In this document: in pieces, positions 45,670-58,205 of the stretch
Layout of the letters: the number at the start of each line of letters is the position of its first letter
How positions within the stretch are numbered: the stretch's first letter is position 1
NCBI GenBank assembly: GCA_034359265.1
Contig: CP136890.1
Coordinates: 70,495,501-70,559,500 of the forward strand
Length of the DNA stretch: 64,000 nucleotides
Reading direction: 5' to 3'
Source of the DNA: Canna indica
Taxonomy: Eukaryota; Streptophyta; Magnoliopsida; Zingiberales; Cannaceae
Made by a program: the position numbers and the translations under genes
Notes under the pieces: generated by a model
What the model was told of the DNA's origin: nothing
Seen by the model: only the letters and a program-made list of their open reading frames with translations
Databases searched by the model: none

Positions 45670-46453
45670 GTTTGGTCCTGACTATGACCATAGGACGTAG
45701 AGTGTTGTATATATGGACAGTGCTAGCGTGTCGGCATACAGTGTGTCCAACTCACGAGATCAGGCAACTGAGTCTGCACACCAGCGGCAATATGTATGGT
45801 CAGTGGATATTTGTAAATTAAAGTGTTTAATTTATCTACTTTGATTTTGCTGAAAATTTTTGTTTAATGCATGCTGAGTTGCTGAAAATTTGTTAAGTAC
45901 ATGTTGAGATTAATATTGTTGTAGTGTTGTGAGTTTGTGGTGTAATATATCGATGCAACTTATTGATCTTCGTGTAAATTATACTTTTGAAACATAGGGA
46001 ATATTTTGGTAAACTGAACAGATGTGTACAAGTAGGAAATAGATACTTACAATAGGCTTGAATTATTTTCTGCGTGTAAAGCGATCCGGGTTGCGGACTC
46101 GGTACGTCATTCCTGATACGCTGTAAACACTTGAAACTTTTGTTTGATATCAGTAGTAAAGCAATCTTTTGTGTGATGACATGAGGGTATTGCCCTCAAG
46201 TGAATATATGAGAAGTTAAACGTAGAGGATTTGAGGTTCGGAAGCGAACTGACGTTCCGCAAGATACGAGGAAGCAAGCAGGCTTAGGGGTTTGGTGGTT
46301 CTTAAAATTGATATTTAGTGGGCCTTATTGGGCTGAGTGATGTGCTCCATGCACGAGATGGTATAGGGCTGGGTAGGCCAAGTGGTGCGCTCTGCGCCCA
46401 AGGTGACATTGGGCCGAATAGGCTGAGTAGTGCGCTTAGTGCATGGGATGACT

Positions 46454-46767
46454 ATGGGTCGGAGGGCCTTTCCTGACCGAGTTATGGGCATTGAGGCTAG
46501 AGGGCCTTCCAAGCTCAGTGAGCCCGAGTGATATGGGTCGGAGGGCCTTTCCCGATCGAGTTATGGGCACTGAGGCTAGAGGGCCTTCCTAGCTCAACGA
46601 GCCCGAGTGATATGGGTCGGAGGGCCTTTCCCGATCGAGTTATGGGCACTGAGGCTAGAGGTCCTTCTTAGCTCAGTGAGCCCGAGTGATATGGGTCGGA
46701 GGGCCTTTCCCGACCGAGTTATGGGCACTGAGGCTAGAGGGTCTTCCTAGCTCAGTGAGCCCGAGTA
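46454..46767 (+). repeat. four tandem 79-bp units, each with two hairpins
   Basis: Units start at 46454, 46533, 46612 and 46691. In each, hairpin A pairs GGTCGG with CCGACC (or wobble/variant CTGACC, CCGATC) around AGGGCCTTT. Hairpin B pairs ACTGAG-G-CTAG with CTAG-CTCAGT around AGGGCCTTC, with one bulged G. The units differ by a few bases. The loop equals that of the chromovirus LTR hairpins read on the RNA strand. Confidence 0.88.
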
Positions 46768-49384
46768 GAGAGGTTTACTGGGGGTGGTCGGCCTAGCAAG
46801 CACCCTGTGAGTTGTAGGCGGGTAACTAGAAGATTTTTTTAATTGGGCCGAGGCAAAGGCCGACGTCGAGGTCAGACTGTAATCATGAGCGGCCATTGTT
46901 GAGCAGGACCCAGAGTGATACAGCTCGAGGTTTTGGTTCGGGAACTGGTTGGGTTGTGATTTTCCCTTACCCTAGGGTAATCATGTGTAGGAAATTGAAT
47001 ATCCTGAAATTTCTTTGAAAAACCTTGTATGATCTAATTTGATCCTAAAGCCTCATCCTTTCGGAGGGAGTGCCTCTTAGATTGATCGGCCACCGTAGGG
47101 TAGTCTTGTAACCCAAGAAGTGGTCGGTCTCTGGGTGTGGGGGAGTCCTTAACCGGACGGAGTTGGGATTGCTAAAGAGAGGTTGAAATCTCGATGGCTT
47201 TGTATACCCCCTGCATGTTTCTTTGATTGATGTGTGAAATAAAAGAAAAGGAAAGCCATGAGGGATTTGAGGTGTTGGATGACCTTAGGACAACTCCAGT
47301 GTTATAGAGCAGCAAGTCTATAAGGATCTTTGACCCTACTGTCTTGGGTTGGCCGAGTTGGGGAAAAGCTACAAATTGGTGTAGGCCCGATGTTCGGAGG
47401 TTTTGGCTTGGTGCCATTAGAATATGGGTTCCTAGACGAAGGAAGTACCTGTTAGGGGATGTCTCTTCATTGGGATTTGACGGCTTAATGGATTGAGTCG
47501 TGAAAGGGAAGCGTGTGTGCTGAAATTTATATTCCCTACTCGACTTTCATACTTAAACCCCTCCCCGAGGTGGTCAATTATAGGAAGTGATTGTGTCCTT
47601 GTGCCTTAAAGTTTTAGGACAATACCAAGGCCACTCCAGGACACGTGATGGTGAGGTTTTGTGAGCTTTCTGTAGTCAATTTTTGCTCTTGAAATGTAGT
47701 GTATGTTGCTGAAATTTTCAGCGTTGGACTGAAATTTTCGTGAGAACGGAAATCTGTCGTACCTCACCATTCCGGATGGGATATTAAATCTGAACTTTTA
47801 TTGTTCTTGATGTAAGGTGGTGCCGTGGGTGGCCGAGGGCTTGGAGTCGAGAAGAGGCCGAGTTGGGGTGTGTCTACGCCCGCACTCTGAGTACTTGATA
47901 GAAACCGCACCCACCCAAGTAGTCTTGCTTGTGAAATCGCTTTCATAATGTATATGGCATGGTTGAACCTAGATACCTTGTAGACGAGCAGTTCAATAGC
48001 TAGACGTTGAAAGGTCAGACCCGTCAAATCTGAGGTTGTGGTTGGTTATATCTAAGCGGGGTGGCTAGTGAGTGATTTCTCTCCAAAATCACTAAATTTA
48101 GGAATAGTGTTGTTGATCCTTGTAGGAAGGATCGGGTGATGTATCTTCCGTGGTTGAAGCTTTGATGTTGAAAGATCGACATTTTCCTTGGGTTTAGGGT
48201 GGGCGGCAGCCCTAGGGCATGCCCTTAAACCCTAGGGTTGGCCGACCATGGTAATAGAAGCAAGGTTATGTGTATGTATTTGATTAGGAAATTGTCATTG
48301 ATTTAATTCCGAATTTTGCTTACTAAAAGCATGTTAAAACCCAAGTAAAAATTTAAAGTTTGTGGCTTAAGGGTGGGTCGAATAACCCTTAATCAGTAAG
48401 ATACCTATGGTGTGACTTCATGTAGAGATTTCCTAAATTGAAACCCTTTTTAGTATGCTAAGATTTCATTGTAAGTATGATGAAATCTAGTTATAAGCAT
48501 GCTGAAATTGTTTGTAGGGTATGCTGAAATTACATTTTTAAGCATGTTGAAATTCAATGAGGATGTTTACTGAATTTTACTTCATATGTTGAACTTTCTA
48601 TGTATTGGTGTGCCGAAATGGTGAAGTTTCCTGCTGAAAATTTCATGATTATGTATGCTGGAATTTCATGTTATATGAGTTGAAAAATTTTATTTGTGTA
48701 GGCTGAAATTTTGCATCGTAGTATGCTGAGATCAAACCTAAGCATGAAATTATCATATCCCTTATATTGTTCTACACTCAAGAAGGGTTTTAGACACTAG
48801 ATAAACAAATGCAAAATTTACCCTTTATAAGACTGAATTTTCGGTCCTAGGCTGAAATTTTCGAGGAATGGTTGGTAAGTTAGGAAACCCGAATTCCTAT
48901 CTTTGGTTATACTGAAATCTGAAACCTTCAGGTAGATATGGAATGGATTGTCCAAGAAATTTTTGGGTGTTCGGATAAGATTTCAAACATGGAATGGTTG
49001 ATGGCAGGAAGGTACATCATGCTGAAATTGTTTGGTAGAACGCTAAAATTTTGCTGCATGACGACCTCCTATAGATATACAATTCTTTGGATAAGAAATC
49101 AGAAGTTAATCTTCAGAGTGTATAATGGTGGGTGGTACGGCGAGTAAACAATAATTTGGGGCCCAGTTGCGGCCGAGTGGGGTGCGATTGTGCACACTCC
49201 CGAGAAATGTGATTATGGATGTACCCACCCGAGCTAACCTCCTTATTTTGTAGTGTGTATTTCCGTCCATTTAAAGGATGTGCTTGTGGATGCGTGTGTG
49301 ATGGCCGAGCTGGGAAGCGTTTTAGCATGTGAAGCTAATGCCCGACCCAACGAGTTGATATTGGGTCGAGATATTTGTCGATGA

Positions 49385-49540
49385 GCCACATCGACGACTG
49401 ACCCGAGTGGCATTGGTTGGAGGGTCTTTCCCAACCGAGTATTTAGGGCACTGAGAGTAGATGGCCTTCCTAGCTCAGTGAGCTCGGGGCAGGGAGTTCG
49501 CTAGGGTGGCCAACCTAGTGAGCGACTTGCGAGTTGTATT
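49385..49540 (+). repeat. dispersed diverged copy of the 79-bp unit
   Basis: GGTTGG-AGGGTCTTTC-CCAACC (near 49414-49436) is hairpin A with both arms changed together. ACTGAGAGTAGATGGCCTTCC and CTAGCTCAGTGAG form a weaker hairpin B. The following GGGTGGCCAACCTAGTGAGC resembles the sequence after the main array (46780-46810). Confidence 0.75.
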
Positions 49541-50213
49541 TTGTGATGGTTTAGGATGTCTTGTTTGGGCCGAGTTGGGCCGGAGGGTGCGCAGTGTGCA
49601 CGAGATGAATTATTAGATCCTCACATGTTATTATCACTTCAATTATGATTTATTGATTTACTTTATTGAATTTATATGTGGATTGGACTGGCGAGGCGCG
49701 ACCGCAAGTTAGGGCCCGTGAGAGGGTCCGAGGGTTGGGGGTGCCCATATGCGCACCCGGGGTCATTGGCGAGGCACCCTAACCGCCCGAGAATAGGTGT
49801 AAGTGTATGCATATAAATATTTTCAACCTGATGATTTCTATGGTAAACAAAGTTTTGGGTCGGTATGGTCGGGTATTTTGGGGGCCAAGGTAAGGGTCGT
49901 GTGGTGTGTACCCTTGAATGCACCCAAGTTGTTGATGGGAGACCACACCCACCTGAGTAAGATGGTGCTGAGTAAGCTTGTATATGTTCGTTGTTGAGAT
50001 TGTGCATGTCGGGCCAGCATGTTTGGATCGTTCAGGGACCATGGGAGAAAAGTGGACAAGGAGGATTGTCCAAGGATACAAAGGTCGAATTGTGGTGCCA
50101 AATATGGCAGAGGTTAGGTATCGCGCAGCTTGCGCTCTTTCGGGTTCCGTGGATTGCTGAACCTATAGCTTACCCCAAAATTTGAGGATGAATTTTCTTT
50201 AAGGGGGAAAGAT

Positions 50214-50493
50214 TGTAATACCCGCGAAAAATATAAAAAACAAAAAAAATTATTTATTTATTTTGGCTTCAGCGAAAAAGCCGAGATGCGCGTCGGGGCG
50301 GGCTGAGAAATTATCGTAGGGTGCAATCGGTGATATGACCCTTATGCATGAGGAAAATTATTTTATTTGAGTCGAGATGGAAGGTTGGGTCGAGTCGAGT
50401 CCGGGGGTTCGATCGGAACTCGATTCAGACGAGAATAGACCAATATAAATGGGTTCATGAATTCACTTAAGTTAAGGGGTAAAATAATAATTT

Positions 50494-50526
<33 letters not shown>

Positions 50527-52921
50527 TGGGATGAGCATACGGCTCCAAGGAGGATACACACGCCCACCCCTAGGCAAGAGGAAGAGGAGGTGCAAGCTTG
50601 GGAGGCCGGACCTTCGCCGTCGCCAGAATCGCCTCGTCGCGAGGTTGATGATCTTCTTCCTCCTCATTCTCCTTCTTCTCAAGGTGAGTGGCCTTAACCT
50701 TTAGGGACTTGCCCACCTCTAGAGCAGCCCCCTTGTGTAAATGATTGTAAACCGAAATCTCTCAAGTTTTTATGGATTTATGGACGATTAGTGGTCTTTC
50801 ACTGGGCGTTGATTGGAGTCTTGAGGTGCGTATGGTGTAGGGCAGCCCTTGACAGGCTAGGGCTGATTGTAGAGCCCTACTTGTGGGATTTTGGGACTGT
50901 TTTGATGGTCTACTCAAAATTACAATTTTTCCTCTTTGAGATGATGCTTGTAAACATGAATTTTGATTGGGATTGGGAGAGAAATCACATTGTCTTCCCT
51001 TGATGTAGGCGGCCCTAAGATTGGAGGATAAACTCGCTTTTGTTGGGTCATTAAGAGTGGAGAATAAGGGTGGTAGTCGGGGATGGCGGGAGCTTTCATT
51101 TGATGGCGGAAATCCCCCTTATAGATGGCTGCATGAGGTGAAACATGGTGCGGCTTGAGCATGCCCATCAATTGTTTGGTGAAAATGCCACACCTACATG
51201 ATTATGCTTATATCATCATTTCTCTTTAGTAAAACTTCATATCAGTATGGAGTATGTGTGCCCCAACCAATGGTAGCTGAATTGGCCGACTTTAAGGGTC
51301 GAAATCTCATGTTTAAGACATTATGGAGTGGATGGCCTAAGGGCATTCAAATCTGTCCAAAAATATAAATAGGCATGTTTGACACCTAGTTCGGAGGCTT
51401 AAAAGTCGGTCGTTCGGTATAAACTCTTGGGGATAGATAGTAGGGTACTTTGATAGCTTTGACATCAAATTTTAGCGAATTTCGAGTTGGAGGGACTAGG
51501 TTTATAAAATTTGTTTTGAGGACAACTCAAAATTGTCAATTTCTGCACATAGCAGAATTTGTGATAAGTTAAAAGTTTGACACGATATTCGGAGATCGAA
51601 TCATCGTCCTATGACAGTGAAGATTTGGGAAATCCTTGTGGGGTATATGGACAACCATTTGAATCTAGTTTGAGGGAAAAAGAATAAGAGTTAGCTTAGT
51701 TATGAATTTTCTAAGATTGCAACTCAAACAGGAAAATCTGCTAGTGAATTGCAGAAGATCTGGGATGACATGTTCGTTATGCCATGTCGTGATCAATCCA
51801 TCGCCCAAATGACCTCAAACTTTAAGGATAGTTAGTGTGACACAAAAGCTTGCTTATCTTGTGTTTTTGGTAGACATTTCACTAACAACTAAGGGTTTAG
51901 CCGTGGTAGCAAAAGTGAACCTGATAAGATTCGAGAAGTGCCGAAATTTGGCTAAGTATGGGAGGATTGCCTTGACTCCACTTGAGGGTCGAATTACTTT
52001 GATGTTTATGTCGTGTGCCTATGATAAATTGTGATATGCACTTTTGTTATTCAACTCGTGGGTGGTGACGCGTAGTGTAGCGTCAACAAATTTCAAGTTG
52101 GAAGCACTTATACTAGTGCTGAGATCTCAAATTCGTTCAATAATAATGAGTTGCTAGAATTCCCTTCTGGGATGGCTGAATAGTGAATGGTTAAGCGCAT
52201 ATGCACGTGGGTTGGTTTCATTTGATTTGAGTGGTGGGGTGCACGACGGCCGATCGAGGGGTTGAGGCCGAAAATAGGCCGGACTCAATGCAGCCACGCG
52301 CGCACCCGTGATATCAGCAGATTGCCTAAACCACTCGAGTAATATAATCAGTGTATATTCTTGTGTATTCCTTATTATTGTGATGGTACTTGATATTTGG
52401 ATCATTATGGGCTGAATGACTATGGTGCGTCTGAGCACGAGTTTTGTGAATGTATATTTTACTTTACATGCTATTACACTTTAGAGATTCTATAAGTATG
52501 ATTTATGTTTGTTATGTTTGATGATCGGGATAGCTTGGCGAGGGCTTGGTTCAAGCCACTCACTGAGTTCGTTGGAACTCACCTCTCTTTTGTTGTTGTT
52601 TTGTAGATCCTGACTAATAGAAGTACAGTGGTACCCATGTAGCACGGCTGGAGTTGCAGGCTCGGTCAATAGATCTCGTGACGTGTTGAGTCATAGTTGA
52701 GTAGTAGGAATTACTTACGCATATGGTCATGTGATGGTTGTAGACATGGACCTTACTCACATTCGATTGTTTATATTTTCATAATAGCATTCCTTCACAT
52801 GTTCATTGGTTTTCACATATTGTATCATTTATTCCGCATTTTTGTATGTATGTGTTGGTAGGCTTCGGAGTACGGATGTGTACTCTGGCCGGTCACGTGA
52901 TCCTAGATTTGGAGCGTGACA
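50214..52921 (+). repeat. LARD 3' LTR
   Basis: 2708 bp, a near copy of 42945-45651. Differences are mostly single bases and the TA run length. It ends GGAGCGTGACA. Open frames inside (50467, 50791, 50920) are not conserved as proteins between the two LTRs. Confidence 0.9.
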
Positions 52922-54260
52922 TTCCAATACAAAAAAAAAATTACTTAGAAGTTTTTATATGATAGACTTTCTATAAAAGTTAGACTTTTGAAATTTGGTA
53001 TCGTCAATTCTGATTTGCTTTCTCTCTCTTTTTTAATGTGATTTTCTAAATCGATCTAGGCTAAAAAAGTAAAAATGAATCTACTTGCTAGGCCCTATGA
53101 AATTATGGCTCCTAGTTGTCTAGGGGTGCCCGTTATACCTATTCTACTATAGTTGTTTTCCTATGATTCATTTGATATATTAGAAATAGTATTATTTATC
53201 ATGTTAGATAATATTCTCTTAGTTCTAACATAAAAAATAATTGCATATACTAATTAAAATATTCTTGAAGATAAATAAGTTTGAGAGAAACAAAAGGTGA
53301 TTTTCCCTTGTTTGAAGGAAATAAGTATGTAAGCAAAGTTATTATTTATAATCGAATTTTATAATTTGTTATCATCCCTCTTTAACTATTTTCATCATTT
53401 ATAGCCGATAGAATTTTCATTATTTTTTGTAAAAGAAAAAGTGTTATTCGTTATTGCTGTGGTGGCGCCCATGCATGTAGGCGTACTCAACCATATTACG
53501 TGGAATCGTATCAGTTAACATCGACTCAATATATTTACATCACTGCCACTCGTTTGTAACAGACCGGACCAGGATCATCCTGAATCCACGTAAGCTAGTC
53601 CACCCCTTGGTCAGTTCTGAGTGAAACCAGCTGTGGGATCCTCATAAATTTGTCCTTATCCGTGCATCCTTCACATTTATCTTATATATACTTCACCCAA
53701 AGTTATACCCCTCCCTATCGGCCTACATTTTGCGGGATTGGCATACAAAAAAGTGGGTACGAAACTAATTCAGTAAGCTAATTTGGAAAAAATCCATTAG
53801 CTGGCCTCTCTTATCCCACTCGTCGTCATCTGATGGCCCACGCGGGGGTACAATAATTATTGAAGTAGCTTTCATACCAAAAGAAAACAGCCACGCGCCA
53901 CGTCTGTGCTCATCCATTTAACTCTGATATTTCGATTTACAAACATAATACATTATTTTTATTTTTTTAACAAAATCATCTCTTCATTCTACCACTGATT
54001 ATTCTACACAAATTATTTATTTAATCCAAAAAAACATACTTAAAATCTCCATATTCTCGTTGCTTTTATTTTCCTATATTTTTTTTTTCTTTGATCCACT
54101 CAATTTCTCTAAGCATAAAAATTCCCCTAAAAATTCTCACACCTCTTCCAAAGATTTTTTTTCCCATCTGCTTCTGACAGCAAAACAGCAAATACTGTGC
54201 TTCTTTTTCCTCTTGATTTTATGAGGTGAAACAGTCGATCTCCGCCGGATCGGCGCGCAC
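52922..54260 (+). promoter_or_regulatory. upstream region of the twin-LOV gene
   Basis: No gene is seen. 52922-53450 is AT-rich DNA. Nearer the gene, candidate elements are TATATATA at 53683-53690, an ACGT core in GCCACGTC (53897-53904), CACGTAAG (53588) and a pyrimidine-rich leader at 54050-54140. The position of transcription start cannot be fixed. The LARD ends 1.3 kb upstream of the start codon. Confidence 0.35.
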
Positions 54261-57200
54261 ATGTTGGCGCTGACGATTCCGGCGATCGGGCGTCCGGTCG
54301 ACGATACATTGCTGCCGCTACCGTCGCCGGCGGAAGCCATGGCGTCCTGCCAGCGCCGCCTGATCGAGGAGTCGCTCACTGCCCGCTACACCGATTGGGT
54401 CGCCGAGGCGCTGGACGACATCCAGAGCTGCTTCCTCATCACCGACCCCGGCATCGCCGGCCACCCCATCGTATTTGCCAGCCGGGGGTTCCTCGCCATG
54501 TCTGGCTATTCCATGCAGGAGGTCCTCGGCCGGAACGGGCGGATCTTCCAGGGCCCCGCCACCAACCGCCAGTCGGTGATGGAGATACGGGAGGCAATAC
54601 GAGAGGAGCGGACTCTCCAAGTTAGCTTGCTCAATTATAGGAAGGACGGGACGCCGCATTGGATACTCTTCCATATCTGCCCGGTGTTTGGGGCGGACGA
54701 TGGCAGGGTTGCGCACTTTGTAGCGGTTCAGGTGCCGATCCAGAGGCGTTCCAGGTGTTCAAGGTCCTCGGCAGAGGCTATGCTTGGGGGAACACGAGGA
54801 CGGTTAATTGGGGGATGCCGGGAAGAGGTACGATCGGATGATTTGGGGTGCAATCCTACGGTAGAATTGTTCGTGGATGTAGACAACAGAGGTAATTGCT
54901 ATTTCCTTATGATGTATAAGTTTACTTCATTTTGGTTCCTATCAAATTACATCGATTTCAGTTGAATTATTGTTCCATTTTCGGAGAAGTTAAAATACTT
55001 CCTTTGAACATATCTACTATGCTTATTGGCATTGTTATGCTTCATTTATTACAGTATTGTTTCATCAAATCTTGAGAGGATAGTGATAGTTGTTTGATAC
55101 GGACTCCAGAATCTTGATCTTCATAATTTGTGCCTTTTGTGCGCTTTAGGATTGGAAGCTGAAGAGTCACGTGAGGCAAGCAAGCAAGAGAGAGAGTTGG
55201 CGTTGGATGCTGCTAACAGCATCCTATCAACTCTGACTCACTATAGCAAGCTTACAGGCAGAGTGGTCAGCGGCAAGAGATGCATTGAGGCAGGCTTCTC
55301 TGCTATCAATTCCTCTCTTGTTATGCCTCTTGGTAGAATCAAAGAGAGTTTTATATTGTGAGTTATTATGTATTTCTGGTGATATTGTTTTATCATTGCC
55401 AAGGGGCTGATCTTTGATCAGTTTCTTTGCGAAACTTCCTTTTGTGGTGAAGATAATGAATTGCTTGACATATGTTGCAGGACTGATCCCCATTTACCTA
55501 ACATGCCCATTGTTTATGCTAGCGACGAATTCCTAAATTTGACAGGTACACTAGACTTGATTGCTATGCCTTCTGTAATATCTACATCTCATAGATATAT
55601 TATCTGAAAATCGAATATGATGATTATTTATATTAAATTCAGTGTTCCTTAACAATTCACTTCATATTCTTATTCCAAAAAAAAACAACTCACTTAATAT
55701 TTGAGAATTTTGAGTTCGAAGAGAGACTTTCTAACTAGACCATTTAATTGATGTCAACTAGTTTTCTTATATACTGGTTTGTCAAATTTTCGATTGTTAA
55801 AGTGAATTTCCCACTTTTGAAGTGCTAAGTAATTGTAAAGTACAATAGCTAGACATTTAAGACGGGTCTCTTTTCTTGATGATTAGCTCACCTGTAATTG
55901 AGGAGGACAAAGATCAACACAATATCATAATATGACAAGTTAAATGTTGAAGTATCTTCTGATATACCTTGAACTAGGAGAAGATATTTTGTTTGAGCAA
56001 TGAAGCATGAAGAGCATGCCTGAGGACAAAAATGCAATGAACTTGGTTGCCATGATCAGTTACTGACGATTTATTTGTCATGGAAGTTCTTGATTGACCA
56101 ACAATTTGTTGAATCCTTTTGACTTATGGGAGGATTTGTCAAAAATCACAGTGTCTATTTAGTAGCTACTTGTATATCTATTGGAAATAATATATTAACT
56201 TTATGCAATCAAGCAGACCTTTTGCTGTTTGGTTAAATTCAAATGCTGTTGAAAAGTATGAAAGATGCCATACGCATTCAATTACACAATGGCAGATATT
56301 TGAGAAAGACAGTTTATATCCTATATATAGTCTTTTCATTTGCATCAACTTCGTCTGATTTATCATTCATTGCTGAGTCTGTTATCTGCTTTATCGGTTA
56401 GACTATGTATGTCTTGTATGAATAACAGAGTGAAGTACAACCTGACATTTTAACCTAAATTTTAGAATGCAAACATTAAATATTTTCTTCAATTTGTAGG
56501 TTATTCTAGACATGAAATTTTGGGGCAGGACTGTGGGTTCTTGAATGGACCTGATACAGATGTTGAAGTTTTAGATCAGGTGGATATTAGGGACCTCACC
56601 TCATGGACTTGCATTACTGATTTCTATTATTCTTTTTTCTCCTATCATATTTGCATTGCATATTCTAATGCTTTTTAATTATCTTCATAGGTTAGGCAAA
56701 GCATTCAAGCTGAGCATGCTTGTACAGTACGGCTTCTAAACTACAGGTAGCTATTCTTTTGAAAACTGGGTGGACGATTGCTTATAGGATTTAGATAATT
56801 ATTTTGAGCTTAGAGTAACAGTGTAAATTTCATCTTTTCAGGAAAGACAGAAGCTCGTTCTGGAATCTACTTCACATATCGCCTGTGCGGAATGCATCTG
56901 GCAAGGTCTGTAATTTGTGATTCACATTTTCTTTTGCATACTATTATGATCTTTACGTCTTTGAGCTACTTACTTCCATCTGGGAACAAAACTCAATTCA
57001 GCATCTACAATATAACCTTATCCTATACTCTTGTCATTGCTATCCAACTACATCTACGTTGTGGTAGCTTGGTTCCCTTTGAATTTACTGTGCCTGTTAT
57101 CATTGTCTCCCAATTTTTGAAGTACCACTTAACATCATATTTGGGCAAGTGAAATTTTTGAAGTACCACATCCCATCATATATGGGCATGTGTCATTTGC

Positions 57201-57480
57201 CAGCATTAGTAACCGTGGCAGATAATTACATGGCTTACATAATTATAGCTTGATCTATGATATAAGGTAAGAGGGATTAGGATATCCATCTCAGATACCT
57301 TTTTCTTTTTTACATTTGCAGATAGCCTTTTATGTTAGTGTTCAGATGGAGGAGAATGCCAAGAACAGTAGTGGGCTTTGTTTGAGTGCAGGGATGAGGC
57401 AGCTGGGTGTTGTCGGTGCAGTTAAAGTTGCAGTAAGGAGTTTATGCATATCTGCTGGTCCTTCGAAGCCATCTTCATAG
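54261..57480 (+). CDS. TLP1: twin-LOV (PAS/LOV) blue-light receptor-like protein, seven exons, 420 aa
   Basis: Exons 54261-54891, 55150-55357, 55481-55545, 56500-56579, 56691-56746, 56842-56905 and 57322-57480 join with GT-AG borders and one open frame. Residues 58-160 are LOV1 (ITDPGIAGHPIVFASRGFLA, GRNGRIFQG, SLLNYRKDG, FVAVQVP); about 285-385 are LOV2 (IVYASDEFLNLTGYS, GQDCGFLNG, LLNYRKDRSSFWNLLHISPV, VSVQM). LOV domains bind FMN, and a cysteine forms a light-driven adduct with it. LOV2 keeps it (Cys313); LOV1 has Gly93 in its place, as in the Arabidopsis twin-LOV protein. There is no kinase, F-box or Kelch. The end VVGAVKVAVRSL matches the family. First exon GC-rich, introns AT-rich. ATG at 54339 is an alternative start. 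Confidence 0.92.
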
Positions 57481-58205
57481 TAACAGTAGGGTTTCTCCTG
57501 CATCATACATTTTGCTAGTTCTAATTTTGTTCTTCTTCATGGCTCTGCCCTGCAGAGTGAATAGAAAATACTCTCCAGTCTTAATTTTACACAAAAGTTG
57601 CATTCCTGCCCATATGATATAAATCCATTTCAATGAAAAATTAGCACATTCTAATTGGTGAAAGCAATACATCACCTACATAGAAGGAATCCACTATTTG
57701 AAATTTTCCACAATTTGTCTATATATTAGAATTTGGAAAGCTCCCTGTTAAACTAGTGCTTCTATGTCATGTAGTCTAATCTCTTAAAGATGCCCGCTCC
57801 GGAGTACTCTCTTGTTTACCATTATTTTCATTCTCCATGATAAATAAAAATCAACTTCACTAATTTGTTTCTGATGTTGTCTTTAGTGTAGATGATTTTT
57901 ATATGTTGGAGAACTCCCATGTCAATGATTGTAGAGATGCCACTTTTAGGTACCATTCGTCCGCAAGAATTTTGTTTATTGTTCTAAAGCAAAGATAATA
58001 CGTAGACTTTAGCATAAGAGCATTCATGGTGGTAGCCCTAATTTGTGTTCCATACCATTAGAATGGAATCAGGAAAAAATGATCTGGATGTCTAAATGTT
58101 ATGAGGTAGATAGTTCTGGTTTCAGATAATGAGAAACTATTTCTACTTGTTATTGTCTACTAAATTAGTCGAGAAAAATTTCCCAACTTGCCTGGAATAA
58201 AACTT
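57481..58205. other. 3' flank of the twin-LOV gene
   Basis: It probably starts with the untranslated 3' end; AATAAA occurs at 57843-57848. No other gene is seen. Confidence 0.3.

Larger units (their letters stand above)
45670..50213 (+). other. LARD internal region, non-coding
   Basis: No retroviral domain is recognised in six frames. Contents: unassigned sequence 45670-46310; GGGCCGAGT/GTGCGC-rich lead-in 46310-46450; tandem 79-bp array 46454-46767; mixed sequence with GGCCGAGTTGGG words; many GCTGAAAT words at 47700-49040; a partial copy of the array at 49385-49540; and a polypurine tract (AAGGGGGAAAGA, about 50201-50212) preceded by AATTTTCTTT. Confidence 0.7.
42945..52921 (+). mobile_element. 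non-autonomous LTR element (LARD) without gag-pol
   Basis: Two LTRs of 2707 and 2708 bp (42945-45651 and 50214-52921) start TGTAATACCC and end GTGACA. The primer-binding site is at 45654 and the polypurine tract before 50214. The flanks TCCCA (42940-42944) and TTCCA (52922-52926) fit a 5-bp target duplication with one change. The 4.56-kb interior has no readable gag, RT or integrase in any frame but contains tandem 79-bp hairpin units. Large size and lack of coding make it a LARD. Its ends resemble the Tekay-like chromovirus at 23463, a possible source of enzymes. Confidence 0.9.

Noticed and set aside
46454..46767. CRISPR-like array of 79-bp repeats
   Set aside because: The units are contiguous without unique spacers, in plant nuclear DNA within an LTR element.
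54318..54716. Long open frame opposite the first exon of the twin-LOV gene
   Set aside because: GC-rich antisense shadow of LOV1; no domain or motif of its own.
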